DNA from: Ferruginibacter sp.
Lineage (GTDB): Bacteria; Bacteroidota; Bacteroidia; Chitinophagales; Chitinophagaceae
NCBI GenBank assembly: GCA_017988335.1
Contig: JAGNRZ010000003.1
Location: forward strand, 1-50,763
Length of the DNA: 50,763 nt
Direction of reading: 5' to 3'
The notes under the pieces: model-generated
The model's input: the letters and a program-made list of their open reading frames with translations, nothing else
Database searches by the model: none
What the model was told of the DNA's origin: nothing
Shown here: positions 24,713-33,323 of the stretch, piece by piece
Numbering within the stretch: position 1 is the first letter of the stretch
How the letters are laid out: each line of letters starts with the position of its first letter
Position numbers and translations under genes: made by a program

Positions 24713-26395
24713 TTAAAATATTACCTCCGTAAATTTTAGTGTCGCATTGTAATTAATTAAATTAGGAAAATTTGTTCCGTTGTACTCAAACAGTAAAATA
24801 TTTTTTGCTGGTTGTAAACATTGGGTTTGTACAAATATTTCCCAATCAAAATCAATAGCAATAGCAGTATACCTGTATTTATGATGGTTTAATTGCAGTT
24901 GATTAATTATTTCAAACTTTTGTTCTTTATTTATTTCTTCATAAAAAATTGAGGCTGGTTTTACTTTATGTTGTAGGCAATAATCAACAGCAGCAAGTTG
25001 TTGCAACGCTGTATTGTTTGCAAAATGAGTAGTAATATATTCGTTTAGTACAGTGTAAATATTATTAAGCGTATAATGCTGTGCATTATATTTTGTTTGA
25101 AACAGTTGCCCTAGGCCCAATAAAAAATTGAATATGCTATGGTTTGTTGTTATGAACTTTAAGGTATGCTCTGCCCGTTTTTTATTCCAGTAAATTTCCA
25201 AGGCATTTTCTAACAATGTAATTTTATGTAACTCTTCAGCACTTAAAAAATTACTTTTAATAATTTGATAAGGTGGCATAAAATCAAACTGGTAGCCGTA
25301 TTGTTCATATTTATCTCTTACAGGTGTGCCTTTCAAAAATTTTAAAAAGCCAAGTTGCAGCTCTGGCGGAAATAACTTAAAGGTGCTTTCAAAACTAAAC
25401 TTTAAATCATCCCAATATTCTAATGGTAAGCCTACAATTAAATCTAAGTGCATTTCAATTTTATGATTTAACTGCTTAATAACACCACTAGTTTTTTCAA
25501 AATTTTGTTTACGGCTTACTTCTAAATTGCTTTTTTGATTTACTGTTTGTATGCCTATTTCAAAACGAAATAAACCTTTGGGTACTTTTTCGTCAATGAA
25601 TTTAATAATATCGGGGTGTACGATATCGGCAGTTATTTCAAATTGAAAAACATTTTCGGGGCGATGATTATCTAAAATGAATTGAAAAATATCTAACGTA
25701 AAATCTTTTTTAACATTAAAAGTTCTATCTAAAAATTTAATGACTTTACCATGTTGCATTAAATACAACAAATTGTCTTTTATGGTGTCTATTGGTAAAT
25801 ACCGTACTTTATTATCAAGACTTGCCAAACAAAATTCACATTTATAAGGGCATCCACGGCTGGTTTCTATATAACAAACTTTATTGTTTAATTCTTTTAC
25901 ATCATCGTATTGATAAGGGTTTCTGTTGGCTAATACTGTTACTTTAAATTGTACCTGTTGTTGATGATAAATAATTTCACCATTATGTTTTCGTATTAAA
26001 TTGGGCGTAGCTTCTACATTAGGAAAATGTTTTACAAAGTGAGCAAACGGTATTTCTCCTTCTCCAGTAATAATGTAGTCCACACTATCTTGTGCAATTA
26101 CATCATGCCAATCGTAACTTACCTCTGGCCCACCCAATAAAATTTTACAAGTAGGGTTTAGTGCCTTAATTTTTTCGGCAACTTTTAATGTGGGTGTAAT
26201 GTTCCAAATATAACAGCTAAAGCATACTGCATCAAACTGGCTACAATATTCGGCAATAGTATTAGTATCTTCTTTAATGGTAAACTCTTTCCAAAATAAA
26301 TTGCCTTCGTCTTTATTTAAATCGTATAAAATACGAATGGCTAAATTAAGATGAATATACTTTGCATTAAGTGTGGTGAGTAGCAGTTTGCTCAT
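24713..26395 (-). CDS. B12-binding domain radical SAM protein
   Basis: This is a 560-residue enzyme. Residues 1-130 are a cobalamin-binding-like domain (TTLNAKYIHLNLAIRIL, then CKILLGGPEVSY and ITGEGEIPF). The radical SAM domain has the 4Fe-4S ligands Cys182, Cys186 and Cys189 in RGCPYKCEFC, then KFLDRTFNV and FRFEIGIQTVN. The C-terminal region (from about 340, LQLGFLKFLKGTPV) matches a DUF4080-type extension. Radical SAM proteins with B12 domains commonly do methylations or rearrangements; no substrate can be assigned. Confidence 0.92.
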   Translation of the reverse strand: MSKLLLTTLNAKYIHLNLAIRILYDLNKDEGNLFWKEFTIKEDTNTIAEYCSQFDAVCFSCYIWNITPTLKVAEKIKALNPTCKILLGGPEVSYDWHDVIAQDSVDYIITGEGEIPFAHFVKHFPNVEATPNLIRKHNGEIIYHQQQVQFKVTVLANRNPYQYDDVKELNNKVCYIETSRGCPYKCEFCLASLDNKVRYLPIDTIKDNLLYLMQHGKVIKFLDRTFNVKKDFTLDIFQFILDNHRPENVFQFEITADIVHPDIIKFIDEKVPKGLFRFEIGIQTVNQKSNLEVSRKQNFEKTSGVIKQLNHKIEMHLDLIVGLPLEYWDDLKFSFESTFKLFPPELQLGFLKFLKGTPVRDKYEQYGYQFDFMPPYQIIKSNFLSAEELHKITLLENALEIYWNKKRAEHTLKFITTNHSIFNFLLGLGQLFQTKYNAQHYTLNNIYTVLNEYITTHFANNTALQQLAAVDYCLQHKVKPASIFYEEINKEQKFEIINQLQLNHHKYRYTAIAIDFDWEIFVQTQCLQPAKNILLFEYNGTNFPNLINYNATLKFTEVIF

Positions 26396-26439
26396 TGGGT
26401 AAAGATAAGAAAAACCTCACCCCAACGATAGCTACAACC

Positions 26440-26472
26440 AGACTACGGTAGTTTTGAAAACTACCGTAGTCT
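26440..26472. repeat. perfect 16-bp-arm palindromic hairpin with 1-nt centre
   Basis: AGACTACGGTAGTTTT and its exact reverse complement are separated by a single G. It touches the stop codon of the SRPBCC gene (26472) and lies 44 nt before the radical SAM start. There is no U-tract on the transcribed (minus) strand, so it is not a standard terminator. Confidence 0.9.
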
Positions 26473-26942
26473 TATAAAACCGCTTTCCATTTATCCGTTT
26501 CGGCATATTCTTTTATTACGGCGTTTCGTTGTATAATAAATTTTTGCAAATAATTTTTTAAGTAGATTTTGTTAAACCATTTACCAATAATTCCGTAAGG
26601 GCTTTCAAAATTCAACACATCAATCATTATAGTGCCATTATCTACTTGTTTAAAATGATGCTCATGTTTTAGGCTTTTAAAATCGCCTTTTTGCATTTCA
26701 TCTACAAAAAAATGTGGCGATTGCATGTCGGAAATAATGCTAGTGTATTGCCTTGTTTTAAAAAGATGTTTTGCCCTCCAAGTAACGGTTTCGTTTTTGT
26801 TTATTAACCCTGTTGTTACACCTGCAATAGCTTCTTCATTGGTATGTGCTGTTGAAACTTTATGCAGATTAATACTTCTGCTTAAATCAAACACTCTTTC
26901 AATTGGTGCTGTGATGAATGTGGTGAGGTGTATGGTGGACAT
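26472..26942 (-). CDS. SRPBCC family protein
   Basis: This is a 156-residue START/SRPBCC-fold protein: IHLTTFITAPIERVFDLSRSINLH at the start, then TWRAKHLFKTRQYTSII, PHFFVDEMQKGDFKSLKHEHHF and MIDVLNFESPYGIIG. These match the bacterial ligand-binding SRPBCC group often called cell-division-inhibitor-like. It likely binds a hydrophobic ligand. Its ATG is 1 nt after the stop of the preceding gene, so the two are co-transcribed. Confidence 0.85.
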   Translation of the reverse strand: MSTIHLTTFITAPIERVFDLSRSINLHKVSTAHTNEEAIAGVTTGLINKNETVTWRAKHLFKTRQYTSIISDMQSPHFFVDEMQKGDFKSLKHEHHFKQVDNGTIMIDVLNFESPYGIIGKWFNKIYLKNYLQKFIIQRNAVIKEYAETDKWKAVL

Positions 26943-26943
26943 T

Positions 26944-27441
26944 TTAATTAATGGATAATTGGTTAGTGGATAATGGATAATTTTTTATTCTTACCATAAC
27001 TAATTCTAAAGTGGGTGTATTTTGTTCATACTCCGTTTTAGCACTAATTGAGTTAATTTCTAGTAATACAAACAAATAAGTTTTTTTGTGAAATTTTATC
27101 TCTAAGATGCTTGACTTTTTCAACCTCCAACTTTGAGGCAAAGTACTCATATTCCACCCATTCCCATTTTTTGTAATTAAATTAATTTTACGAGACTTGA
27201 ATTTTATCTCAACAACTTCTTTATGTTTAGTTGTTTTCTCTTCGTCTTCACAATAATATTTAACATCAAATGCTTTAATACAGCTGTTGTGCTTAATGAG
27301 CTTTACAGTATCATTTGTAAAAAATCCATTTACATCATTACTTGCAAACCAAGACGTATTTTTAAATAGAGTTTTACTAAATTTTTGACTGTAAGCAGCA
27401 GTTGCAAAAAATAAAACTAGCATTAATATAAAACTCTTCAT
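26944..27441 (-). CDS. secreted hypothetical protein with a repeat-derived C-terminus
   Basis: This is a 165-residue protein from the ATG at 27441 with signal peptide MKSFILMLVLFFATAAYSQ. The mature part is rich in lysine and beta-prone, with two cysteines (SCIKAFDVKYYC) that could form a disulfide. No family is recognised. The last 12 residues (NYPLSTNQLSIN) are encoded by tandem 'GGATAATGG/GGATAATTGG' units, so the original stop was probably replaced when the repeat arrived. It precedes the SRPBCC gene by 1 nt. Confidence 0.7.
   Translation of the reverse strand: MKSFILMLVLFFATAAYSQKFSKTLFKNTSWFASNDVNGFFTNDTVKLIKHNSCIKAFDVKYYCEDEEKTTKHKEVVEIKFKSRKINLITKNGNGWNMSTLPQSWRLKKSSILEIKFHKKTYLFVLLEINSISAKTEYEQNTPTLELVMVRIKNYPLSTNQLSIN
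26945..26984. repeat. tandem 'GGATAAT(T)GG' repeat at a gene junction
   Basis: Units AATGGATAATTGGTTAGTGG and ATAATGGATAATT lie across the 3' end of the secreted-protein gene. They provide its last codons and stop. Confidence 0.65.
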
Positions 27442-27469
27442 TGTCAATTATTAATTAGAAAACTATCCA

Positions 27470-28555
27470 CTACTCAAAAGGCACTTTAACAACCTTCGCT
27501 TTTAACAATCTATCTCTTACTGCAATAAAAATTTCACTATCAATAGCGGCATGTGCTGTTGTTACATAACCCATACCAATTGCTTTATTTAAACTTGGGG
27601 CTTGTGTACCGCTTGTTACTATACCAATTGTGTTGCCAGCTGCATCTTTAATTTCATAATCATGTCTTGCAATACCTTTATCCATCATTTCAAAGCCAAC
27701 TAATTTTTTAGTAACGCCGTCTGCTTTTTGTTTTTCAAAATAAGCTTTGTTGGTAAAGTCTTTTGCAAATTTTGTTATCCATCCTAAGCCAGCTTCTAAT
27801 GGGCTTGTAGTGTCGTTAATATCATTTCCGTATAAGCAAAAGCCTTTTTCTAAACGAAGGGTATCTCTTGCCCCTAAGCCAATTGGTTTTATACCACTTG
27901 CTTTACCTGCTTCAAAAATGGCATCCCAAATTTTATCAGCTGCACCATCTTTATCCTCAAAATAAATTTCTACACCGCCACTACCTGTGTAGCCTGTTGC
28001 ACTTACTAATACATTTTCTACTCCAGCAAATACCCCTTTTGTAAATGTGTAGTATTTTAAATTCATGATATCCATTTCGGTAAGTGGCTGCAAAATTTTT
28101 GTAGCATTTGGTCCTTGTATAGCTAGCAAACAAGTTTTATCACTTATGTTATGCATCTCTACACCCTTATCGTTAAAGCCGCTAATCCAATTCCAATCTT
28201 TTTCAATATTGCTAGCATTTACTACAAGCATATATACTTTGTTTTCTTCAATACAATACACTAATAAATCATCTACAATTCCGCCATCTTTATTTGGTAA
28301 GCAACTGTATTGTGCCTTACCGTTAGTTAATTTACTAGCATCATTTGTAGTTACTCGTTGTATTAAATCTAATGCGTTTTCGCCTTTTAAAATAAACTCT
28401 CCCATGTGGCTTACATCAAATACACCTGCATTGTTACGTACTGCAGCATGCTCATCGTTAATACCAGTATAACTTATAGGCATATTGTAGCCTGCAAATT
28501 CAGCCATTTTTGCACCAAGGGCAATGTGCTTTTGTGTAAAGGGAGTATTTTTCAT
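27470..28555 (-). CDS. gcvT: glycine cleavage system T protein (aminomethyltransferase)
   Basis: Takes the aminomethyl group from lipoyl-GcvH and gives methylene-tetrahydrofolate and ammonia. The protein is 361 residues from the ATG at 28555, the usual length; an in-frame reading back to 28627 lies upstream of the promoter. It shows [32 protein letters not shown] (folate site), LATGYTG-type [11 protein letters not shown] and [18 protein letters not shown]. No gcvH or gcvP is in the window, as is common in Bacteroidota where these genes are scattered. Confidence 0.97.
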   Translation of the reverse strand: MKNTPFTQKHIALGAKMAEFAGYNMPISYTGINDEHAAVRNNAGVFDVSHMGEFILKGENALDLIQRVTTNDASKLTNGKAQYSCLPNKDGGIVDDLLVYCIEENKVYMLVVNASNIEKDWNWISGFNDKGVEMHNISDKTCLLAIQGPNATKILQPLTEMDIMNLKYYTFTKGVFAGVENVLVSATGYTGSGGVEIYFEDKDGAADKIWDAIFEAGKASGIKPIGLGARDTLRLEKGFCLYGNDINDTTSPLEAGLGWITKFAKDFTNKAYFEKQKADGVTKKLVGFEMMDKGIARHDYEIKDAAGNTIGIVTSGTQAPSLNKAIGMGYVTTAHAAIDSEIFIAVRDRLLKAKVVKVPFE

Positions 28556-28588
28556 TTTATAAATTTTTATGACAAGTTTTTGAGAATG

Positions 28589-28596
28589 CAAATTTA
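28589..28596 (-). promoter_or_regulatory. Bacteroidota -7 promoter box of gcvT
   Basis: TAAATTTG matches TAnnTTTG, 33 nt before the gcvT ATG. It places the hairpin-rich stretch at 28625-28687 upstream of the transcript, so that stretch is not a gcvT riboswitch. Confidence 0.5.
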
Positions 28597-28624
28597 AGGG
28601 ATTAATGTATATAGGCGTCTTATG

Positions 28625-28687
28625 CACTTTTATCGTCAGGCCGCTTATAGCGTTCCGACGAAAAGTGCCGCTATTTTTAGCGGCACT
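28625..28687. repeat. compound palindromic element (possible terminator of the PspC gene)
   Basis: There are two nested structures. AGTGCCGCT (28664-28672) pairs perfectly with AGCGGCACT (28679-28687). GCACTTTTATCGTC (28624-28637) pairs with GACGAAAAGTGC around an inner CCGCTTATAGCG part. On the minus strand the first hairpin is followed by TTTT, so it may end the PspC-protein transcript. GC content is higher than in the flanks, as in REP-like elements. Confidence 0.7.
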
Positions 28688-28744
28688 GTGTTGGTTTCAA
28701 CTTCAACTCAACTATTGAAACTATTTAATATACAATTAGATATT

Positions 28745-31033
28745 TTAATTAAACGTAGATGGCATTAAGAAAAAAGTATTTACTGGAATAAAAAGTGCAA
28801 CATCATTTATCTCTGTTTTTAAAACCGAGCCATTTAGCTTTTCAATTTGCTTATCTACTTCTTCATTTAATTTACTATTGCGTTCCTTAATTCTTAATAA
28901 CGAATCTTTTAATCTTGCTTTTTCAATTTCTTTTTGTCTAGCTATTGAATCTTGTGAGTTTAAATTGATAGTGGTATTAGTAGTTGTGTTATTATTATAT
29001 CTATAATTATCACTTCCACCTTCTTCTACTCTAATTCCATCTGGGCCAATATTAACATCTGTATTACCATCTTTAACTATTATGCCGCCTGGACCAATAC
29101 TTACTTTTGTTTTGCCGTTACTTCTATTTCCATTAGTAGGCTCACCATCTAAGTTGTATAAACCATCTTCTCTCATAATATAGGTTTTGCCTTTTCCCCA
29201 GTTGTGTTGATAGCTATCGTAATCATCATCCCAATCTCTTTGGCTAGCATCATCTATCCATGGCCCATCAAATTCTACATTATTCCAACCGCCAAAGTTT
29301 TTATTTATTTTTATTTTTTTACCTACGGGTACATATACTGTTAGTATTATGTGTTGATTTCTAAATTTATCTGTTTTATTTATCACAAACCCTTTATCAG
29401 CTATAAGCAAACTATCTTTTTGTGTTAAATTAATATTTATTTTTTCTGCTAAAGCCCTTGCCTGGCTTGTAGTGTTGCCATTTGAAACTCTATTCATTAC
29501 TACGCTAAAGCTATCGTTACTTGATTTTTTTATTCGTACCTGAATATTAGGAACTAACGCACTATCTTCATTTATTAAATTATATGGTTCAATTTTTAAC
29601 CATCTTTTACCATAATATTTATCAGTAACCGATGTGCCGCTAAGTTCTAAACTTTTTACAGTTGGGTTGCTTAAGTATACGCTTTCTTCTACTTTATTTT
29701 GATATTTAAAATCTCTAAATAACACACTCCAAAAAGCAAAGAAACAAACCCAACCTAACGTCCATCCTGCAATAAAGCCCCAACGTATAATTTTACTATT
29801 GGCTTTTGTTTTTGCTATTCGTCTAATTATCCAAGTAATAGCACCAATTAATGGTAACAGAATAAAAAATATTAATGTACCCCATGCTAATACATTTTGC
29901 CAGCCATCTCTTACTACAAATTCTTTAAGGGGCAATAAACCTACTGATGCTATTGAAGCCGCAAATAAGCCTACTAAAACTGCAATACCAATACTTCCTA
30001 TTATAAAATATGCAAAGGCTTTAAAAATAATGGCAATTACATCTCCTAGTCCACTTCTATTTCGTTTTGCAATACCACTTACCTCACTACTTACTTTTTG
30101 TGCAGATGATGTTGCAAATGCAGTAGCTTCTTTACCAAATTTTTCGGCACGGCTTTGTACTCCTTTCATTTCTTCCATTACCGAGTTTTTAATAGAATCT
30201 ATATCTACTTTTTCGCCTTTCATTTCAAGCTTTTCGGCTGTGGTAGTAGCTTCGGGTATTACTAACCAAAGTATAATGTATATTATTAATGAACCTGGGC
30301 TAAACGATACTCTCATAAAATGCCCAAAGTCAAACAATCCATCCCAATGCCCATTATTAAACACAAAAGAAATAAAAGGTAATAAAAATAACACTCTAGG
30401 TATCCAAGCGTTTATACCAAAATAATTACCAATACCGCTACATACACCAGCAATAATTTTGTCATCGCTATCTCTGTATAATTTTTTACGTACACCACCA
30501 ATTACTTTTGTTGTACTACTTGGTAAAAATGCCCAAAGAATAAAATATGCAATAAAACCAACACCAGTAATTATTAAAAGAATACGTGGTATCCAAGCAT
30601 CTATACCAAAATAATTACCAATACCAGCACATACACCACCTAGTATTTTATTTTCTTCATCTCTATACAAACGGCGGCTACCAGTGGGTTGTGTGTGGGT
30701 AGAGGAAGATGAATTTGTTTGATCTTGTTGAGTGTTGGTGTTTGATGATGTATTTGTTGATGCATCTTCTATATCAGCAAACTCTTCTGGTCTGCCCATA
30801 CTTTTAATTATAGCATTTACATCATCATCTGTAATACAGGTAGCTCCGTTTTTAATTCTTTCTTGAAAAAGTTCACCAATACGGCTTTCAATATCATTTA
30901 TTATTTCATCTTTGCCTTCTTCGTTGGCAAAATGCCTGTTTAAGCTTTCGGTATAATTTTTAAGTAACTCAAAAGCGGTAACTTCTATTGGTACTACTCT
31001 ACCTTGGAAGTTTATATTTATTACTTGTTTCAT
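28745..31033 (-). CDS. PspC-domain membrane protein with two PspC domains
   Basis: This is a 762-residue membrane protein. Residues 1-85 are a cytoplasmic helical domain (FELLKNYTESLNRHF, then DDDVNAIIKSMGRPEEF). Two PspC domains follow: RRLYRDEENKILGGVCAGIG (about 119-175) and KKLYRDSDDKIIAGVCSGIG (about 182-262), each with its membrane helix. Three or four more membrane segments lie at about 330-450. The periplasmic C-terminal half has beta-like repeats (SIGPGGIIVKDG, NIGPDGIRVEEG). PspC proteins sense or answer envelope stress. The padR gene directly upstream very likely controls it. Confidence 0.9.
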   Translation of the reverse strand: MKQVININFQGRVVPIEVTAFELLKNYTESLNRHFANEEGKDEIINDIESRIGELFQERIKNGATCITDDDVNAIIKSMGRPEEFADIEDASTNTSSNTNTQQDQTNSSSSTHTQPTGSRRLYRDEENKILGGVCAGIGNYFGIDAWIPRILLIITGVGFIAYFILWAFLPSSTTKVIGGVRKKLYRDSDDKIIAGVCSGIGNYFGINAWIPRVLFLLPFISFVFNNGHWDGLFDFGHFMRVSFSPGSLIIYIILWLVIPEATTTAEKLEMKGEKVDIDSIKNSVMEEMKGVQSRAEKFGKEATAFATSSAQKVSSEVSGIAKRNRSGLGDVIAIIFKAFAYFIIGSIGIAVLVGLFAASIASVGLLPLKEFVVRDGWQNVLAWGTLIFFILLPLIGAITWIIRRIAKTKANSKIIRWGFIAGWTLGWVCFFAFWSVLFRDFKYQNKVEESVYLSNPTVKSLELSGTSVTDKYYGKRWLKIEPYNLINEDSALVPNIQVRIKKSSNDSFSVVMNRVSNGNTTSQARALAEKININLTQKDSLLIADKGFVINKTDKFRNQHIILTVYVPVGKKIKINKNFGGWNNVEFDGPWIDDASQRDWDDDYDSYQHNWGKGKTYIMREDGLYNLDGEPTNGNRSNGKTKVSIGPGGIIVKDGNTDVNIGPDGIRVEEGGSDNYRYNNNTTTNTTINLNSQDSIARQKEIEKARLKDSLLRIKERNSKLNEEVDKQIEKLNGSVLKTEINDVALFIPVNTFFLMPSTFN

Positions 31034-31097
31034 GACTCTTTAGTTTTTTGTTTCGTTAGTTAAGGTTGAGCTTAATAAAAACATGGCTATACTTTTA

Positions 31098-31487
31098 TTA
31101 AGAGTTGTTGAAGTTGTTGTCTTTGTTATTGTCAGGATTGTTATTAAAAGAATGTTGTTGCTCTTCGTCGGTTAGTGCTTTTACTGCGTTAGCAAGTTCA
31201 AACCAAGTAGACTCAAGTTCTTTATAAAACTCGGCTCCCTTATCTGTTAAAGAAAAATATTTTCGTGGCGGACCACTGTTGCTTTCTACCCATCTATAGG
31301 TTAGCAATTCTGCGTTTTTAAGCCTGGTCAAAAGCGGATAAAGTGTTCCCTCAAAAATATTGAGGTTGGCGGCTTTCATTTTATCAATAATGTCCGAAGG
31401 ATAAGCTTCCCCTTGTTTTATTACAGATAAAATGCAAAACTCCAAAACTCCTTTCCGCATTTGACTGGCTGTGTTCTCAATGTTCAT
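31098..31487 (-). CDS. PadR family transcriptional regulator
   Basis: This is a 129-residue winged-helix repressor: MRKGVLEFCILSVIKQGEAYPSDII (helices 1-2), IFEGTLYPLLTRLKNAELLTYRWV (recognition helix and wing, about 44-67) and GPPRKYFSLTDKGAEF. The C-terminus is a poly-asparagine/aspartate tail. It heads an operon with the PspC gene (64 nt gap), a pairing common in Bacteroidota and probably self-regulated. A -7 box at 31628-31621 gives a leader of about 130 nt, within which a hairpin repeat lies. Overlapping the box, TAGTA(9 nt)TACTA at 31626-31644 is a possible operator. Confidence 0.93.
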   Translation of the reverse strand: MNIENTASQMRKGVLEFCILSVIKQGEAYPSDIIDKMKAANLNIFEGTLYPLLTRLKNAELLTYRWVESNSGPPRKYFSLTDKGAEFYKELESTWFELANAVKALTDEEQQHSFNNNPDNNKDNNFNNS

Positions 31488-31502
31488 GGCTTTACTATTT
31501 TA

Positions 31503-31540
31503 ACCTCACCCCAACCCTCTCCTAAAGGAGAGGGAGTAGT
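31503..31540. repeat. 'CCTCACCCC...CTCTCC-GGAGAGGG' hairpin repeat
   Basis: CCTCACCCCAA, then CCCTCTCC and GGAGAGGG arms around TAAA. It is the same family as the insertion in the omega-amidase gene. It lies in the padR leader on the transcribed region. The rest of the 365-nt gap 31488-31852 holds the padR promoter and AT-rich DNA. Confidence 0.85.
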
Positions 31541-31620
31541 GACGCTCTTTTCGAAATAATTGTTTTAATCATGGCTATACTTTTTGCAATTGCTGAATCC
31601 GGTGTTCCTCAATCACAACA

Positions 31621-31628
31621 CAAAGATA
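31621..31628 (-). promoter_or_regulatory. Bacteroidota -7 promoter box of padR-pspC operon
   Basis: TATCTTTG matches TAnnTTTG. It is the only perfect match in the intergenic region and overlaps a short dyad (TAGTA...TACTA) that could bind PadR. Confidence 0.45.
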
Positions 31629-31852
31629 GTATTATTTTAGTACTATGCAACACATGATACCATATTTTTTATAGTAGTAGGTAGTAAATTATCACTATTC
31701 TTTTTTAACTATTTGTTTTTCAAAGATTTACGATTGTTTTTGTTAAAAAATATTTTTATATATTTGTATAAATGGTTATTTATATGGGTTAAATGGTAAG
31801 TAAATTATTAGTTATAAACCCCTAGATATAAATTTTACGTATAATATTATAT

Positions 31853-32335
31853 ATGAAATTGGCTTTAAATACTTACTCATTTGAAACTACATGGAAGCTT
31901 AATGCACCTGTTAATGAGGTGTGGGATGTTTTATATGATACACAAGCATGGCCAACTTGGTGGAAAGGTGTAAAAAAAGTTACCGTTTTGGATAATGCAA
32001 ATGGTAATGCTATTGGAAAAAAAGTAAAATACACTTGGAAAAGTATATTGCCCTATACCCTTTGCTTTGATATTAAAAGTACGTTTGTAGATGAGTATTT
32101 TATAATGGAGGGGGTTGCCACTGGTGAATTGGAAGGCAGAGGTGTTTGGCGGTTTACACAGGTTAATAATATTACTACTGTAAAATACAATTGGGATGTA
32201 TGTACTACTAAAAAATGGATGAATTTTTTATCACCAATTTTAAAACCTTTTTTTAGGTGGAATCATAATATAGTTATGATGTGGGGTGCTAAAGGATTAG
32301 CTAAAAAATTAAATACTACTATAAAAACTGTTTAA
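31853..32335 (+). CDS. SRPBCC family protein (polyketide cyclase/dehydrase-like)
   Basis: This is a 160-residue START-like protein: TTWKLNAPVNEVWDVLYDTQAWPTWWKGVKK in family layout at residues 13-43, then GKKVKYTWKSILPYTLCFDI and GELEGRGVWRF, ending in a basic helix. This is the standard layout of the polyketide-cyclase group, which binds small hydrophobic ligands. It is followed 37 nt downstream by a serine hydrolase. No evident regulation. Confidence 0.88.
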   Translation: MKLALNTYSFETTWKLNAPVNEVWDVLYDTQAWPTWWKGVKKVTVLDNANGNAIGKKVKYTWKSILPYTLCFDIKSTFVDEYFIMEGVATGELEGRGVWRFTQVNNITTVKYNWDVCTTKKWMNFLSPILKPFFRWNHNIVMMWGAKGLAKKLNTTIKTV

Positions 32336-32372
32336 TTAAATTAGTAGCTTGTAGTTAATAAAAAACAACTGC

Positions 32373-33242
32373 ATGAAAATCGTTTACTGCATTTTCTTTT
32401 TCTTACTATTTATTGCACAAATAGGTTATTCACAAAAGGTTGATTTTACCCTTACAAAAAAAGTAAAAGAACTACTACAAAATTTTAAAGGAGATGTGGG
32501 GGTTTATATAAAAAATTTACGTACACAAAAAACAGTTGCTATTAATGCCGATACTATTTTTCCTACAGCAAGCATTATAAAAGTACCTATACTATTAGGT
32601 TTAATGGATAAAATAAATAGAGGTGAATTTACATATCATCAAGATTTGGTGTATAGAGATTCGTTAGCTTATAGCCAGTATGATGTGGTTACTAATTTAA
32701 AAGACAGTGCAAAAATTGAAATGGCTAAAGTAATAATGCTAATGCTTACCACTAGCGATAATACGGCTAGCCTTTGGCTACAAAAATTGAGCGGCACTGG
32801 TTTACGCATTAATCAATTGCTAGATAGTTTAGGGCTACAACATACCAAAGTAAATAGCCGTACACCTGGTAGAGAGCAATATAGAACACAATATGGTTGG
32901 GGGCAAACTACTCCATACGAAATGGCTACACTACTAGAAAAAATTTATACTGGCAACGTAATTAGCGATAGTATGAGTAAAAGAATGCTTCGTTTGCTAG
33001 GCCGTAACTTTTGGGATGAACAAGCTATAGCCGCCATACCGCCTAATATATTTGTAGCTAGTAAAAATGGATGTGTAGATGCTAGTAGAAGTGAAGTATT
33101 GTTGGTAGAAGGTAAACAGCCTTATATATTTTCCATCTTTACAAAAAACAATAAAGATGTTCGTTGGGTAGATGATAATGAGGCTTGGGTTTTAGCCAAA
33201 AAAATATCGGCTTTGCTTTGGCAATATTATGGAAAGCAATAA
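32373..33242 (+). CDS. secreted serine hydrolase, class A beta-lactamase-like
   Basis: This is a 289-residue protein with signal peptide MKIVYCIFFFLLFIAQIGYSQ. The serine-lysine motif is SIIK (in PTASIIKVPIL, about 66-69), the second motif is SDN (TTSDNTASLW, about 127-129) and the third is KNG (VASKNG) instead of the usual KTG. TTPYEMATLLEKIY is also typical. Such proteins hydrolyse beta-lactams or act as peptidoglycan or ester hydrolases. The deviating third motif makes real beta-lactamase activity doubtful, so no gene name is given. Confidence 0.85.
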   Translation: MKIVYCIFFFLLFIAQIGYSQKVDFTLTKKVKELLQNFKGDVGVYIKNLRTQKTVAINADTIFPTASIIKVPILLGLMDKINRGEFTYHQDLVYRDSLAYSQYDVVTNLKDSAKIEMAKVIMLMLTTSDNTASLWLQKLSGTGLRINQLLDSLGLQHTKVNSRTPGREQYRTQYGWGQTTPYEMATLLEKIYTGNVISDSMSKRMLRLLGRNFWDEQAIAAIPPNIFVASKNGCVDASRSEVLLVEGKQPYIFSIFTKNNKDVRWVDDNEAWVLAKKISALLWQYYGKQ

Positions 33243-33307
33243 TGTTAAAGTAGTCTTAATAAAAAATAATTCCAATACCTTGGTATTACAATTGCTTGAA
33301 AATAAGC

Positions 33308-33314
33308 AAGGAGG
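33308..33314 (+). promoter_or_regulatory. strong Shine-Dalgarno site (AAGGAGG), unusual for this genome
   Basis: AAGGAGG lies 9 nt before the ATG at 33324, a perfect anti-16S match. Other genes here have only AT-rich leaders. The stem TTGCTT/AAGCAA (33292-33297 with 33304-33309) ends exactly over the start of this site and could mask it. Confidence 0.6.
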
Positions 33315-33323
33315 ATACATATT

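Noticed and set aside
28556-28744. Glycine riboswitch before gcvT
   Set aside because: No glycine-aptamer core is seen, and a perfect -7 box puts the structured part outside the transcript.
29799-30425. Plus-strand ORF of 208 residues opposite the PspC gene
   Set aside because: It is a mirror of the hydrophobic PspC regions and has no family features.
32373-33242. Named antibiotic-resistance beta-lactamase
   Set aside because: The third motif is KNG rather than KTG and the family also contains peptidoglycan hydrolases, so only serine hydrolase is claimed.
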